Shown here piece after piece: positions 1 through 8,665 of a stretch of 64,000 nt of DNA; within the stretch, counting starts at the first letter, position 1, and every line of letters begins with the position of its first letter. Origin of the DNA: Flavobacterium sp. GTDB taxonomy: Bacteria > Bacteroidota > Bacteroidia > Flavobacteriales > Flavobacteriaceae. The DNA lies in the NCBI GenBank assembly GCA_030591585.1, contig JAUVAS010000004.1:1-64000 (forward strand), read 5' to 3'. The position numbers and the translations under genes are program-made. Under the pieces are notes generated by a model. The model saw nothing but the letters and a program-made list of their open reading frames with translations, was not told the origin of the DNA and did not search any database.

Positions 1-91
1 AAAAGAATTTGATATCCAAATTCCAGACGACCAAGCTGAAAATATTGCTACAGTTGGTCAAGCAATTTCATATATAGAAGAAGCAAAATAA
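1..91 (+). CDS. acpP: Acyl carrier protein, C-terminal fragment
   Basis: The reading frame open from base 2 encodes the last 29 residues, ending in VGQAISYIEEAK before TAA at 89-91. This acidic tail with a final helix is typical of acyl carrier protein, the phosphopantetheine-carrying protein of fatty acid synthesis. The start, including the modified serine, lies outside the window. The call rests on the tail and on the position 12 bases ahead of fabF, in the usual acpP-fabF-rnc order. The three genes are probably one transcript. Confidence 0.85.
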   Translation, partial: KEFDIQIPDDQAENIATVGQAISYIEEAK

Positions 92-103
92 AACTACTTC
101 TTT

Positions 104-1351
104 ATGGAATTAAAGCGAGTTGTAGTAACAGGTTTAGGCGCACTTACCCCTATTGGTAACAATGTTGAAGAATATTGGGACGCATTAATAAAAGGGAAAA
201 GTGGATGTGCTGATATTACTTATTTTGATACTGAAAAGTTCAAAACAAAATTCGCTTGCGAGCTTAAAAATTTCGACCCATTAGAACATTTCAATAGAAA
301 AGAAGCTCGAAAACTTGATCGGTTTGCTCAATATGCACTTGTTTCAGCTGATGAAGCAATCAAAGACGCTAAAATAAACCTCGAGGAGGTTGATAAATTT
401 AGAGTTGGTGTAATTTGGGGCGCAGGTATTGGAGGATTAGAGACTTTTCAAAATGAAGTATTAAATTATGCAGAAGGGGATGGAACACCGCGTTTCAACC
501 CCTTCTTTATTCCTAAAATGATAGCAGATATTGCTCCGGCAAACATCTCTATTAAATATGGATTTATGGGTCCCAATTACACAACAGTTTCTGCTTGTGC
601 ATCTGCTGCAAACGCTCTTATCGATGCTTTTAATTATATACGATTAGGGCAATGTGATATTATAGTTTCAGGAGGAAGTGAAGCAGCAGTTACTATTGCT
701 GGAATGGGAGGTTTTAATGCGATGCACGCCCTATCAACTCGTAATGAAAACCCAGAGACAGCTTCAAGACCTTTTGATGCTACTCGCGATGGTTTTGTAT
801 TAGGAGAAGGAGCAGGGGCGCTAATTCTTGAAGAATATGAGCACGCAAAAAAACGGGGAGCAAAAATTTATGCTGAAGTTGCTGGTGGCGGAATGTCTAG
901 TGATGCCTACCATATGACAGCTCCACACCCTGAAGGAATTGGAGTTGAAAGAGTAATGCTTAATTGTCTTAATGATGCTGGAATGACCCCAGATCAAGTT
1001 GATGCAATTAACACACACGGTACAGCAACACCTTTGGGTGATGTTGCAGAATTAATTGCTATTTCTAAAGTTTTTGGCAAACATGCTAAAAACATTAATA
1101 TCAATTCTACAAAATCAATGACAGGTCATTTATTAGGGGCAGCAGGAGCAATAGAAGCGATTTCTTCTATTCTATCCATCCAAAACGGAATCATTCCTCC
1201 TACTATAAATCACACTACTGTCGATGAAAATATTGACCCTTCATTAAACCTTACTTTAAACAAAGCTCAAAAGCGCGAAGTTACTATTGCGATGAGTAAT
1301 ACTTTTGGTTTTGGTGGGCATAATGCTTGTGTTCTCTTCAAAAAAATCTGA
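104..1351 (+). CDS. fabF: Beta-ketoacyl-ACP synthase II
   Basis: Condenses malonyl-ACP with a growing acyl-ACP in the elongation cycle of type II fatty acid synthesis, in the cytoplasm. The 415-residue length is normal for FabF. The thiolase-fold catalytic set is visible: nucleophile Cys165 in TVSACASAAN, His305 in NTHGTATPLGD, Lys337 in STKSMTGH and His342 in GHLLGAAG. The start ATG follows the acpP stop by 12 bases, and the stop lies 15 bases before rnc, so the genes are probably co-transcribed. The glycine-rich GFGGHNACV near the C-terminus is the usual family ending. Nothing looks damaged. Confidence 0.98.
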   Translation: MELKRVVVTGLGALTPIGNNVEEYWDALIKGKSGCADITYFDTEKFKTKFACELKNFDPLEHFNRKEARKLDRFAQYALVSADEAIKDAKINLEEVDKFRVGVIWGAGIGGLETFQNEVLNYAEGDGTPRFNPFFIPKMIADIAPANISIKYGFMGPNYTTVSACASAANALIDAFNYIRLGQCDIIVSGGSEAAVTIAGMGGFNAMHALSTRNENPETASRPFDATRDGFVLGEGAGALILEEYEHAKKRGAKIYAEVAGGGMSSDAYHMTAPHPEGIGVERVMLNCLNDAGMTPDQVDAINTHGTATPLGDVAELIAISKVFGKHAKNININSTKSMTGHLLGAAGAIEAISSILSIQNGIIPPTINHTTVDENIDPSLNLTLNKAQKREVTIAMSNTFGFGGHNACVLFKKI

Positions 1352-1366
1352 GTACTTTAATTTTTA

Positions 1367-2110
1367 ATGGCTTCAATTAAAAACATATTTAAACCCCGTA
1401 CTGAAGAGGATGGGGCTTTTTTTTATGCCGTTAAAAAAATAATTGTGTATCGGCCTAAAAACATTCAACTATTTGTTGAAGCATTTACCCATCGTTCTAT
1501 GAACGAAAAAAGTAAAGAAGGAAATGCTATAAATTACGAAAGAATGGAGTTTTTAGGAGACGCTATTCTCAGTACAATAATTGCTTCACATTTATACAAA
1601 AAAGTGCCTAGTGGTAATGAAGGTTATCTTACCAAGATGCGATCTAAAGTAGTAAGTAGAGAGCATTTAAATGAGTTAGGGAAAGATCTAAATTTAATAC
1701 GTTTAGTAAGATCTGCAATACCAACCAACCAATTTGGAGAAAACATACATGGTAACGTTTTTGAAGCTTTAGTTGGCGCTATTTATTTGGATAGAGGATT
1801 TAAATATTGCGAAAAATTTATATACAAACGGGTTATAAAACCTTATGTGGATATTCAAAAATTGGAAGGTAAAATAATAAGCTATAAAAGTTTATTTATT
1901 GAGTGGTGTCAAAAAAACAAAACACCTTTTAAGTTTAACGTGTATGAAGACACCGGGAATGACACTCTTAAACATTTTGCGGTAAAATTAAAACTAGAGA
2001 ATGAAATAGTAGCAAAAGCACGTGCTACTTCAAAGAAAAAAGCAGAAGAAAGCGCTGCAAAAAGAGCGTATTATAAGTTGCAAAGAAGAATAGACAGCGA
2101 AATGGCTTAG
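1367..2110 (+). CDS. rnc: Ribonuclease III
   Basis: Double-strand-specific endoribonuclease that processes rRNA precursors and some mRNAs. The N-terminal catalytic domain carries the signature NYERMEFLGDAIL (about residues 56-68, with metal-binding acidic residues) and a second acidic motif in NVFEALVGAIYLDRG. The C-terminal third (about 176-243) is a double-stranded RNA-binding domain ending in KKKAEESAAKRAYYKL. At 247 residues the length is normal. It follows fabF by 15 bases, the order common in this group. A GC-rich hairpin followed by eight T lies within the first 60 coding bases (see separate entry). Confidence 0.97.
   Translation: MASIKNIFKPRTEEDGAFFYAVKKIIVYRPKNIQLFVEAFTHRSMNEKSKEGNAINYERMEFLGDAILSTIIASHLYKKVPSGNEGYLTKMRSKVVSREHLNELGKDLNLIRLVRSAIPTNQFGENIHGNVFEALVGAIYLDRGFKYCEKFIYKRVIKPYVDIQKLEGKIISYKSLFIEWCQKNKTPFKFNVYEDTGNDTLKHFAVKLKLENEIVAKARATSKKKAEESAAKRAYYKLQRRIDSEMA
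1394..1424 (+). promoter_or_regulatory. Terminator-like hairpin inside the start of rnc
   Basis: CCCC at 1394-1397 can pair with GGGG at 1412-1415 across a 14-base loop, followed by a run of eight T at 1417-1424. This resembles a weak intrinsic terminator placed within codons 10-20 of rnc. The stem is only 4 bp, so it may be chance. RNase III is known in other bacteria to control its own mRNA through 5' structure, so the place is suggestive, but that is inference. Confidence 0.25.
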
Positions 2111-2216
2111 ATTATTTCTATTAAAATCCTAGTTTCTAAATACCTATATCCATCATTTTTTGTATTTTTAAAGAGATTTTTTTATAGTATAATTACTAAT
2201 TTTTTAGCTTGATTAA

Positions 2217-2708
2217 ATGGCAATTCATAAGCTAGTTTTGGAAGATGATTTTTCGAATGAATTTTCATTAATTGCGATACATTGCAGCGAAGAAGCTTAT
2301 AAAATGGCTTATATGCTAAACAAACATGTACCTTTGCAATTAGTAAGAAAACCTTTGGATATAGATTTTTCAAATAATGGTTTAGTGGTTACATTTCCTA
2401 TATTTGAATACGAAGATGTAATGACTTATAATAGTTATAATTTAGTTTCGAATAAAAGTAAATCATTCTCTGCTAAAGTTCATAGTTCTGGAGGTTTGTT
2501 TGATGAAATTTCTTCAGAAAAAACAGTAACAACTTTTTTACTGAATGAGTTTAAAAAAGTAGATTTTTTTTTAAAGATTCATTCAGATTATGAAAAAGTT
2601 CCGACAAGAAATCTAATTTCAGCTATCAATAAAATTGAACAAGTAATTTCAGCATATAGCATAGATACCGATAAAATAAAATCAAAACATAATTTAATAT
2701 TTAACTAA
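2217..2708 (+). CDS. IPExxxVDY-like conserved protein
   Basis: A 163-residue soluble protein of unknown function. Its place between rnc and pyk and its C-terminal pattern (VPTRNLISAINKIEQVISAY, then DKIKSKHNLIF) fit a small family found almost only in Bacteroidetes and annotated by the motif IPExxxVDY. No catalytic motif, signal peptide or membrane segment is visible. Its TAA shares one base with the ATG of pyk (TAATG at 2706-2710), so translation of the two is probably coupled. The gap of 106 bases after rnc leaves room for its own promoter. The family assignment is from memory of gene order and motif and is moderately sure. Confidence 0.6.
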   Translation: MAIHKLVLEDDFSNEFSLIAIHCSEEAYKMAYMLNKHVPLQLVRKPLDIDFSNNGLVVTFPIFEYEDVMTYNSYNLVSNKSKSFSAKVHSSGGLFDEISSEKTVTTFLLNEFKKVDFFLKIHSDYEKVPTRNLISAINKIEQVISAYSIDTDKIKSKHNLIFN

Positions 2709-4135
2709 TGCCCAATAAAAAAAGAACAAAAATAGTTGCCACCTTAGGACCAGCCTCTTCAGATAGAGAAGTACTAAAAAATATGATTATAGAGGGCGTT
2801 GATGTTTTCAGAATTAATTTTTCGCATGCAGATTATAAAGATGTTAAGAGTAAAATTGCAATTATCCGCGAATTAGGAAAAGAACTGAACACTCACACAG
2901 CAATTTTAGCAGACCTTCAAGGGCCAAAATTAAGAGTAGGGATTATGAAAGAAGGTGTGAACCTTAAAGATGGAGAGGTATTAAGTTTTTGTACTGGAGA
3001 TGAATTTGAAGGCTCGAATGAAAGGGTCTATATGAATTATGATAATTTTCCAAAAGATGTAAAATCTGGAGAACGAATATTGGTAGATGATGGGAAATTA
3101 ATCTTTGAAGTAATTGAATCTGACGGAAATTCTGAGGTAAAAGTAAAAGTAATTCAAGGAGGCGTGTTAAACTCTAGAAAAGGAGTAAACTTACCCAATA
3201 CTGAAATATCATTGCCAGCACTTACTAAAAAAGATAAAGAAGATGCAATATTTGCTATTAATCTGGAAGTAGATTGGATGGCACTGTCTTTTGTGCGTAA
3301 TGCAGAAGATTTAAAAGAATTACAAGCTTTGATAGAAGCGCATAGTGAGTATAAAATACCTATCATCGCGAAAATTGAAAAACCAGAAGCAGTAAAAAAT
3401 ATAGATAAGCTAATTCCTTATTGTGACGGACTCATGGTCGCTCGAGGGGATTTAGGAGTTGAAGTCCCTGCAGAAGAAGTTCCTCTTATTCAAAAAGAAT
3501 TAGTACTAAAAGCAAAACGGGCAAGAATACCAGTAATTATAGCCACCCAAATGATGGAAACCATGATTACTTCACTAACGCCTACAAGAGCGGAAGTAAA
3601 TGATGTAGCAAACTCTGTGATGGATGGGGCTGATGCGGTGATGCTTTCTGGAGAAACCTCTGTTGGAAAATACCCTGTTGAGGTGGTAAGCAAAATGGCT
3701 ACAATTTTACAAAAAGTAGAAAATTCATCTTTGATATCGGTACCACAAGAGCCGCCAACTATTAGAACCAACAGATATATTACCAAATCTATTTGTTACC
3801 ATGCAGCTCATATGGCAAATGAAGTTGAAGCAAAAGCAATTTGTACATTGACCAATAGTGGATACACAGCATTCCAAATCTCTGCTTGGCGCCCTGCAGC
3901 ACATATTTTAGTGTTTACTTCAAATAAACGCATACTTTCTCGACTCAATTTATTATGGGGAGTAAAAGCGTTTTATTATGACAAGTTTGTAAGTACCAAT
4001 GAAACGGTTGTAGATGTTAATAAAATAGCTTTTGATAAAGGATTTGTAAAAAAAGAAGATTTTATTATCAACCTTGCAGCAATGCCTATTGTTGATAAGG
4101 GAATGGTGAATACCTTACGGGTTTCACAGGTTTAG
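2708..4135 (+). CDS. pyk: Pyruvate kinase
   Basis: Converts phosphoenolpyruvate and ADP to pyruvate and ATP, the last step of glycolysis. The 475 residues begin with the typical KRTKIVATLGPAS, carry FRINFSH in the first barrel strands, the catalytic lysine region IAKIEKPEA, the metal-binding MVARGDLGVEVP, and IIATQMMETMI. A B domain (about 70-170) and a C-terminal domain (about 340-475) are present. The start overlaps the previous stop by one base. The 3' end overlaps the convergent hydroxylase gene by four bases. Confidence 0.97.
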   Translation: MPNKKRTKIVATLGPASSDREVLKNMIIEGVDVFRINFSHADYKDVKSKIAIIRELGKELNTHTAILADLQGPKLRVGIMKEGVNLKDGEVLSFCTGDEFEGSNERVYMNYDNFPKDVKSGERILVDDGKLIFEVIESDGNSEVKVKVIQGGVLNSRKGVNLPNTEISLPALTKKDKEDAIFAINLEVDWMALSFVRNAEDLKELQALIEAHSEYKIPIIAKIEKPEAVKNIDKLIPYCDGLMVARGDLGVEVPAEEVPLIQKELVLKAKRARIPVIIATQMMETMITSLTPTRAEVNDVANSVMDGADAVMLSGETSVGKYPVEVVSKMATILQKVENSSLISVPQEPPTIRTNRYITKSICYHAAHMANEVEAKAICTLTNSGYTAFQISAWRPAAHILVFTSNKRILSRLNLLWGVKAFYYDKFVSTNETVVDVNKIAFDKGFVKKEDFIINLAAMPIVDKGMVNTLRVSQV

Positions 4136-5025
4136 GTAGACTGATTTTTCAACCATTCCTCCCGTAAATCTGAAGAGAGTTTTCCAGTACCATCATGCTT
4201 CCAGCCCGGAGGTTTTACGATATAATTGATTCTATCTAAAAAAGACTTTTTGCCAAAGAAAGCATCTTTAAAAAGAGCGCCCCATTCTTTAAAAGCGATG
4301 ATAATTGGGTTGTAGGTGTTGATGTTAGTTACTAAACCGTAGGTTACTTTTTCTTCTTTTAATTCAGGCTGAAAGGTGCCAAACATTCTATCCCAAATAA
4401 TTAAAATTCCAGCATGATTTTTATCTAGGTAAACAGGATTACTTCCGTGGTGAACCCTATGATGTGAAGGGGTGTTAAAAAAAGCCTCAAACCATTTGGG
4501 CATTTTATCAATAGTTTCAGTATGAATCCAAAATTGATATAATAAACTTATTGCCATTTGGAATACTATCATTCCAGGATGAAAACCTAATAAAGGCAAC
4601 CACAACCAAAATATAAAAGAGTAAAAATTCCCCGTCCATGTTTGACGTAAAGCAGTACTTAAATTATAATGTTTTGAGGAATGATGAATCACATGAGATG
4701 CCCAAAACAATCTGCTTTCGTGTGAAATTTTATGAAACCAATAATAAGATAAATCGTCTGCAAAAAGAAGTAAAATAAAACTCCACCAAGCAAAAGGAAT
4801 GGTGAAAACTCGAAAATTATCATACACATAATATAAGGCCGCTAAAACAATAACCTTAGATAAGAAGCCAATAAACACATTTCCAACCCCCATGGCAATA
4901 GATGAGAAAGCATCTTTAGTTGTATAGGTTTTTATTTTTTGTTTTGTGGTAATAAATAATTCAAGCAACATAGCCAAAATAAAAAATGGGATGGCAAAAA
5001 GGATGATAGGAGGAAAATTGGACAT
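4132..5025 (-). CDS. Sterol desaturase / fatty acid hydroxylase family protein
   Basis: An integral membrane di-iron oxygenase of 297 residues. It shows the eight-histidine pattern of the superfamily: HKISHESRLFWASHVIHHSS around residues 116-135 and HHRVHHGSN around 188-196. About four hydrophobic segments surround these. Family members hydroxylate or desaturate lipids such as fatty acids, sterols or carotenoids; the substrate cannot be read from the sequence. The gene stands alone, convergent with pyk (4-base overlap). A strong 26-bp stem lies between it and the next leftward gene. Confidence 0.85.
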   Translation of the reverse strand: MSNFPPIILFAIPFFILAMLLELFITTKQKIKTYTTKDAFSSIAMGVGNVFIGFLSKVIVLAALYYVYDNFRVFTIPFAWWSFILLLFADDLSYYWFHKISHESRLFWASHVIHHSSKHYNLSTALRQTWTGNFYSFIFWLWLPLLGFHPGMIVFQMAISLLYQFWIHTETIDKMPKWFEAFFNTPSHHRVHHGSNPVYLDKNHAGILIIWDRMFGTFQPELKEEKVTYGLVTNINTYNPIIIAFKEWGALFKDAFFGKKSFLDRINYIVKPPGWKHDGTGKLSSDLREEWLKNQST

Positions 5026-5060
5026 TTATTTTTGTTTGAACTTCCAAAATACAAAAAATG

Positions 5061-5138
5061 TCATTCAGAACGAAGTGAAGAATCTCAAAAATGATGTTTT
5101 TTTATTTCTATAGAGATTCTTCACTTCGTTCTGAATGA
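5061..5138. repeat. 26-bp perfect inverted repeat, dispersed palindromic element
   Basis: Arms 5061-5086 and 5113-5138 are perfect reverse complements separated by 26 bases. The arm reads TCATTCAGAACGAAGTGAAG and continues for six bases. A degenerate single arm (22 of 26 bases equal) sits at 51061-51086. The structure could stop transcription leaving 5150-5932 on the minus strand, although no long U-run follows. Palindromes with this word are common intergenic repeats in Flavobacteria. Confidence 0.8.
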
Positions 5139-5149
5139 TAAAATTCTTT

Positions 5150-5932
5150 TTACTCAACAATTTCAGTTTTAGAAATTTTCATGCCATTACTATTTATTGT
5201 GATAGCAACTAATTTCGAAAACCCGTTGTTTTTATAAACATATTCGATTTTCTCTAAGGCATCATTTTTTCTTTTGATTTGTAATTCGCTAGTCCAACTA
5301 TCTTTTGAATACTTTTTTTCTTTTATTATCTGAATCTCTTTTCCTTTTGAAGAAGGAAAAACAAACTCTTTCGGAAAATTAAAAAGCTGTTGTGCAATGT
5401 AAAACGCTTCATGCCATTCAGACTCTGGAATAATAAGAGTTTCTGTATTAGTTGGTTTACTTGCCGTTCCTCCTGTTGTTTCTGTGAAAATGACTTTGGG
5501 GAAATTCTCTTTTAGTTCTTCTGCATACCCTTTGGCAGAGGTTCCTTTTTCAGGAGGAAAATATTTTGAAAGAAAGCCATTAAAAGCAAATCCCTTTTTC
5601 TGGTTGAATTCTATTTCATCCATTCCGCCGTTAATTTCTCCAACTTTCATGGTTGATTTTTCTTCTGAAGCAATCACTTTTACACGAGTACCATAAGGCA
5701 TCACGGCTAGTTTTTCGCTTTGTAAATTAGCGTATTCTCGAAGACTCAATCCCGTGGAGGCGGTGATGTATAAATATGAGTCATTGGGGTTTTCTTCTAG
5801 TGTAGTTTCAGCAAGAGCAATTTCTTTTTTAGAAATTAATTCCACTTCCGAAGGGGAAGTTTTAGCATCTTTACAAGAAAATAAAACGAATGTGCTAATT
5901 AAAGCGAGGCATACAATTTTTGCTGTTTTCAT
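5150..5932 (-). CDS. Lipoprotein with bacterial SH3 domain
   Basis: A 260-residue secreted protein. The N-terminus MKTAKIVCLALISTFVLFSC has a basic n-region, a hydrophobic core and a lipobox cysteine at residue 20, so it is probably lipid-anchored. Residues about 55-110 match a bacterial SH3 (SH3_3) domain: LSLREYANLQSEKLAVMPYG, often linked to peptidoglycan or protein binding. The C-terminal half has no recognised domain. It is a single-gene unit between two minus-strand neighbours. The specific role is unknown. Confidence 0.75.
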   Translation of the reverse strand: MKTAKIVCLALISTFVLFSCKDAKTSPSEVELISKKEIALAETTLEENPNDSYLYITASTGLSLREYANLQSEKLAVMPYGTRVKVIASEEKSTMKVGEINGGMDEIEFNQKKGFAFNGFLSKYFPPEKGTSAKGYAEELKENFPKVIFTETTGGTASKPTNTETLIIPESEWHEAFYIAQQLFNFPKEFVFPSSKGKEIQIIKEKKYSKDSWTSELQIKRKNDALEKIEYVYKNNGFSKLVAITINSNGMKISKTEIVE

Positions 5933-6069
5933 AATGTGAGTTGTTAGGATTAATAAATGATTTTTAATTAGATCTCGTTATAAAAACGAGATTAATTCGA
6001 ATGGATAAATTTTTACAAAATTTAGATTTTCATTAAGTAATTTTCTCACATATATATATTCAGAATTAT

Positions 6070-7167
6070 TCAGAAGTCAAATTTTAATTGCACCGCAATC
6101 ACCTTCTCTTTTTTGGTTTTCCCTTTTTCGTTGTTGAGGTTCGATAAGGAGATTCCCAACAACCGTACCGAGTTTTTCATAGAGGACTGAAATAACAATT
6201 CTTTAACAGTTTCAACTATTACGTCTTTATCCGAAATAAAATATGGCAAGGTCTTGCTACGAGTCTGTAACGTAAAATCGCTGTATTTAATTTTAAGGGT
6301 GACCGTTTTTCCTGCAACTTTACTTTTTTTAAGACGTTTTTCAACTTCTTTTGCAATGTCTTCTAAACGCTCTATCATAAATATTTCTGAAGTGATATTT
6401 TCACTAAATGTACGTTCTGCAGCTAAAGATTTTCTAGTACGTGAAGGTTTAACCGGGCTGTGATGTTCCCCTCGAACTACGTGGTAATAATACCGCCCAC
6501 TTTTGCCAAAATGTTCTCCTAAATAATCTTCAGATTTTTGTTTTAAATCCAACCCAGTAAAGATCCCTAACCGATACATTTTCTTTACCGTTACCTTTCC
6601 AACACCGTAGAATTTTTTAATATCTAATTGTTCTAAAAACTTAATTACCTCGCCTGGAGGCACTGTTTTTTGTCCGTTGGGCTTATTAATATCACTAGCA
6701 ACTTTTGCAATAAATTTATTGATAGAAATCCCTGCTGAAGCATTCAGTCCTGTTTTGTCTTTTATCTTTTTCCGAATTTCTTCAGCAATTAAACTTGCAC
6801 TCGGATTCCCTTTTTTGTTTTCAGTAACATCTAAATAGGCTTCATCCAGCGAAAGCGGTTCTACTAAATCAGTATATTCATAAAAAATTTTACGTATTTG
6901 ATCTGAAACTTCGTGATACCGTTTAAAATTAGATTTTACAAAGATGAGGTCTGGACAGTTTTGTAATGCAATTACACTGCTCATTGCAGATCTAACCCCA
7001 AATTTTCGAGCTTCATAACTAGCGGCACTAACTACTCCGCGTTTAGAACTTCCTCCCACAGCAACAGGTTTTCCACGTAATTCTGGATTGTCCAATTGCT
7101 CTACGGAAGCATAAAATGCGTCCATATCTACGTGGATTATTTTTCTCTGGAAATGTTCCTCCTTCAT
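6070..7167 (-). CDS. dinB: DNA polymerase IV (Y-family)
   Basis: Error-prone translesion polymerase. Of 365 residues, the N-terminus holds the palm carboxylates D14 and D16 (IIHVDMDAFYASVEQ) and D108-E109 in SLDEAYLDVT. Helix-hairpin-helix and little-finger regions follow, with GVGKVTVKKMYRLGI around 190-205. The extreme C-terminus QLKFDF resembles the sliding-clamp binding peptide of Pol IV (inference). The gene is transcribed leftward; the divergent CYTH gene begins 43 bases away. No LexA-type palindrome was recognised upstream. Confidence 0.96.
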   Translation of the reverse strand: MKEEHFQRKIIHVDMDAFYASVEQLDNPELRGKPVAVGGSSKRGVVSAASYEARKFGVRSAMSSVIALQNCPDLIFVKSNFKRYHEVSDQIRKIFYEYTDLVEPLSLDEAYLDVTENKKGNPSASLIAEEIRKKIKDKTGLNASAGISINKFIAKVASDINKPNGQKTVPPGEVIKFLEQLDIKKFYGVGKVTVKKMYRLGIFTGLDLKQKSEDYLGEHFGKSGRYYYHVVRGEHHSPVKPSRTRKSLAAERTFSENITSEIFMIERLEDIAKEVEKRLKKSKVAGKTVTLKIKYSDFTLQTRSKTLPYFISDKDVIVETVKELLFQSSMKNSVRLLGISLSNLNNEKGKTKKEKVIAVQLKFDF

Positions 7168-7210
7168 CCCATAAATTTATAATATCTTAGAGAAATAATA
7201 GAGAAAATTA

Positions 7211-7684
7211 ATGGTTGAAATAGAAAGAAAATTCTTAGTCCTTTCAGAAGCCTTCAAAATAGAAGCTTTTAAGAACACAAAAATTGTACAAGGATTTTTA
7301 AATACCCATAAAGAACGAACGGTTCGGGTTCGTATTAAGGGCGAGAAAGCTTTTATTACCGTAAAAGGAATATCTAATACAGAAGGAACTACACGCTTTG
7401 AATGGGAAAAAGAAATCTCTGTTTTAGAAGCAGAACAACTTCTCATTATTTGTGAACCTAACTTAATTGAAAAAACACGTTATGAAGTAAAATACGGAAA
7501 CCACATTTTTGAAGTGGACGAATTCTACGGAGAAAATGAAGGCTTGATAATCGCTGAAATAGAACTGACTTCAGAAAATGAAGCCTTTATAAAACCAGAA
7601 TGGCTAGGTAAAGAAGTTACAGGCGATGTACGATATTATAATTCTCTTTTAAGTAAAACACCTTATCGTAATTGGGGAATTTAG
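7211..7684 (+). CDS. CYTH domain protein
   Basis: A 157-residue single-domain protein that begins with the defining ExExK motif (E3, E5, K7 in VEIERKFLV). Alternating basic and acidic residues of the triphosphate tunnel fold follow, for example VRVRIKGEKAFITVKG, RFEWEKEI, FEVDEFYGENEGLIIAEIEL. CYTH proteins hydrolyse inorganic or organic triphosphates, and some are adenylate cyclases; which applies here cannot be told. It is divergent from dinB, with only 43 bases between them, so the promoters must be compact. No metal-binding CHAD domain is attached. Confidence 0.88.
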   Translation: MVEIERKFLVLSEAFKIEAFKNTKIVQGFLNTHKERTVRVRIKGEKAFITVKGISNTEGTTRFEWEKEISVLEAEQLLIICEPNLIEKTRYEVKYGNHIFEVDEFYGENEGLIIAEIELTSENEAFIKPEWLGKEVTGDVRYYNSLLSKTPYRNWGI

Positions 7685-8098
7685 CTGCCAAACTCAGGCG
7701 TCTTTTACAAAGTTTGAAATTTTGTAAAAGTTACTACGGTTAAATAAGCATAGTTTGTAAAGATGTATGGATAATTATATCCTAGAATAATTCCATTTTT
7801 CAGTCTTTTTTACAGTCTTCAGAAAATTAAATTTCAACAAAACACAGCTAAAAAGCACAAAAACACCGATTAAGTGTGTTAAATTTCGTTTTTTATTAAT
7901 TTATTTTCAAAAAAATAGAGATAATTCGGGAGCCCTTTATTTTTCGAAGCTTTACAAAGATTTAGTTGTAGGAAAACCATCAATAAAACACTTAAAACAT
8001 CGATAAACGACACTAAAGAAACGACTAAGTGTTATTTTTTAATTTATTTTTCTTACATTTGGTCTAACATCAAGCCCCAAATTTGATGTCCCCGCATT
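7685..8098. other. Intergenic region before the CAP gene
   Basis: 414 bases without a supported gene. A 10-bp perfect inverted repeat with a 9-base spacer (arms 7702-7711 and 7721-7730, CTTTTACAAA) lies 17 bases after the CYTH stop and may be its terminator, though the T-run is poor. The rest is very AT-rich, with repeated words such as AAGTGT and AACACTTA. The right end carries the promoter and hairpin described for the CAP gene. Confidence 0.5.
8054..8089 (+). promoter_or_regulatory. Promoter -7 box and leader hairpin of CAP gene
   Basis: TACATTTG at 8054-8061 fits the Bacteroidetes -7 consensus TAnnTTTG. Six bases downstream a 7-bp stem (ACATCAA at 8067-8073 with TTGATGT at 8083-8089, 9-base loop) ends ten bases before the ATG at 8099, so it would sit in the 5' leader. 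No clear -33 TTG was found at the expected distance. Confidence 0.5.
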
Positions 8099-8602
8099 AT
8101 GAAAACTTTAAAACTTAGCCTACTTACTATGGCATTTTTGTTTCTTTTTACGTCTTGTTCAAAAGATAGTGTAGAAACAACCGAAGAAGCAAACTATTCA
8201 ATTGACCTTAACTTAGCTCAAGAAACAGATTGGCAATTGGCTGATGACATTCTTGATTTAGTTAATGAACACAGAGTATCTCTAGGTCTTTCAACAATTA
8301 AAAGAGACCAACAATACGCATCTGCGTACGCTGTAGAACACACAAAATATATGATTGATATGGATCGTATTAATCATGATAATTTTGGTATTCGTTCTGC
8401 TGCTTTAAAAGACAGAGGAGCCTCTAGTGTTGGTGAAAACGTTGCTTTTGGTTATACATCTGCAGAGGATGTTGTAATTGCTTGGTTAAATAGCCCATCA
8501 CATAAAGATATTATAGAAGGAAGTTATACACATTCTGGTTTTGGAGTAATTCCAAATGAAAATGGAACCTTTTACTTTACACAACTTTTCTATAGCAAAT
8601 AA
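8099..8602 (+). CDS. CAP (SCP/PR1) domain lipoprotein
   Basis: 167 residues. The signal peptide ends in the lipobox FLFTSC with cysteine 20. The rest is a CAP domain: DLVNEHRVSLGL, YAVEHTKYM, SVGENVAFGY, VIAWLNSPSHKDIIEG and the closing YFTQLFYSK. The histidines in EHTKYM and SPSHKD and the glutamate in GENVAFG are the conserved cavity residues. CAP proteins in bacteria are secreted and often have unknown function. It is a single gene with its own promoter motif (8054-8061), followed by a hairpin before the next gene. Confidence 0.88.
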   Translation: MKTLKLSLLTMAFLFLFTSCSKDSVETTEEANYSIDLNLAQETDWQLADDILDLVNEHRVSLGLSTIKRDQQYASAYAVEHTKYMIDMDRINHDNFGIRSAALKDRGASSVGENVAFGYTSAEDVVIAWLNSPSHKDIIEGSYTHSGFGVIPNENGTFYFTQLFYSK

Positions 8603-8628
8603 AATTACTTTTTAGAATAAAGTTATTT

Positions 8629-8664
8629 GCCGTATTTTTACCTAAACTAAGATAAAAATACGGC
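8629..8664 (+). promoter_or_regulatory. 12-bp inverted repeat abutting the start codon of the dioxygenase gene
   Basis: GCCGTATTTTTA (8629-8640) and TAAAAATACGGC (8653-8664) are perfect complements around a 12-base loop, ending one base before the ATG at 8666. It could end transcription from the CAP gene, but no T-run follows. If it is part of the leader, it would hide the ribosome entry site. Confidence 0.6.
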
Positions 8665-8665
8665 T

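Noticed and set aside
7177-7446. Open frame antisense to the CYTH gene
   Set aside because: The CYTH frame carries ExExK and further family residues; the antisense product has no recognisable feature.
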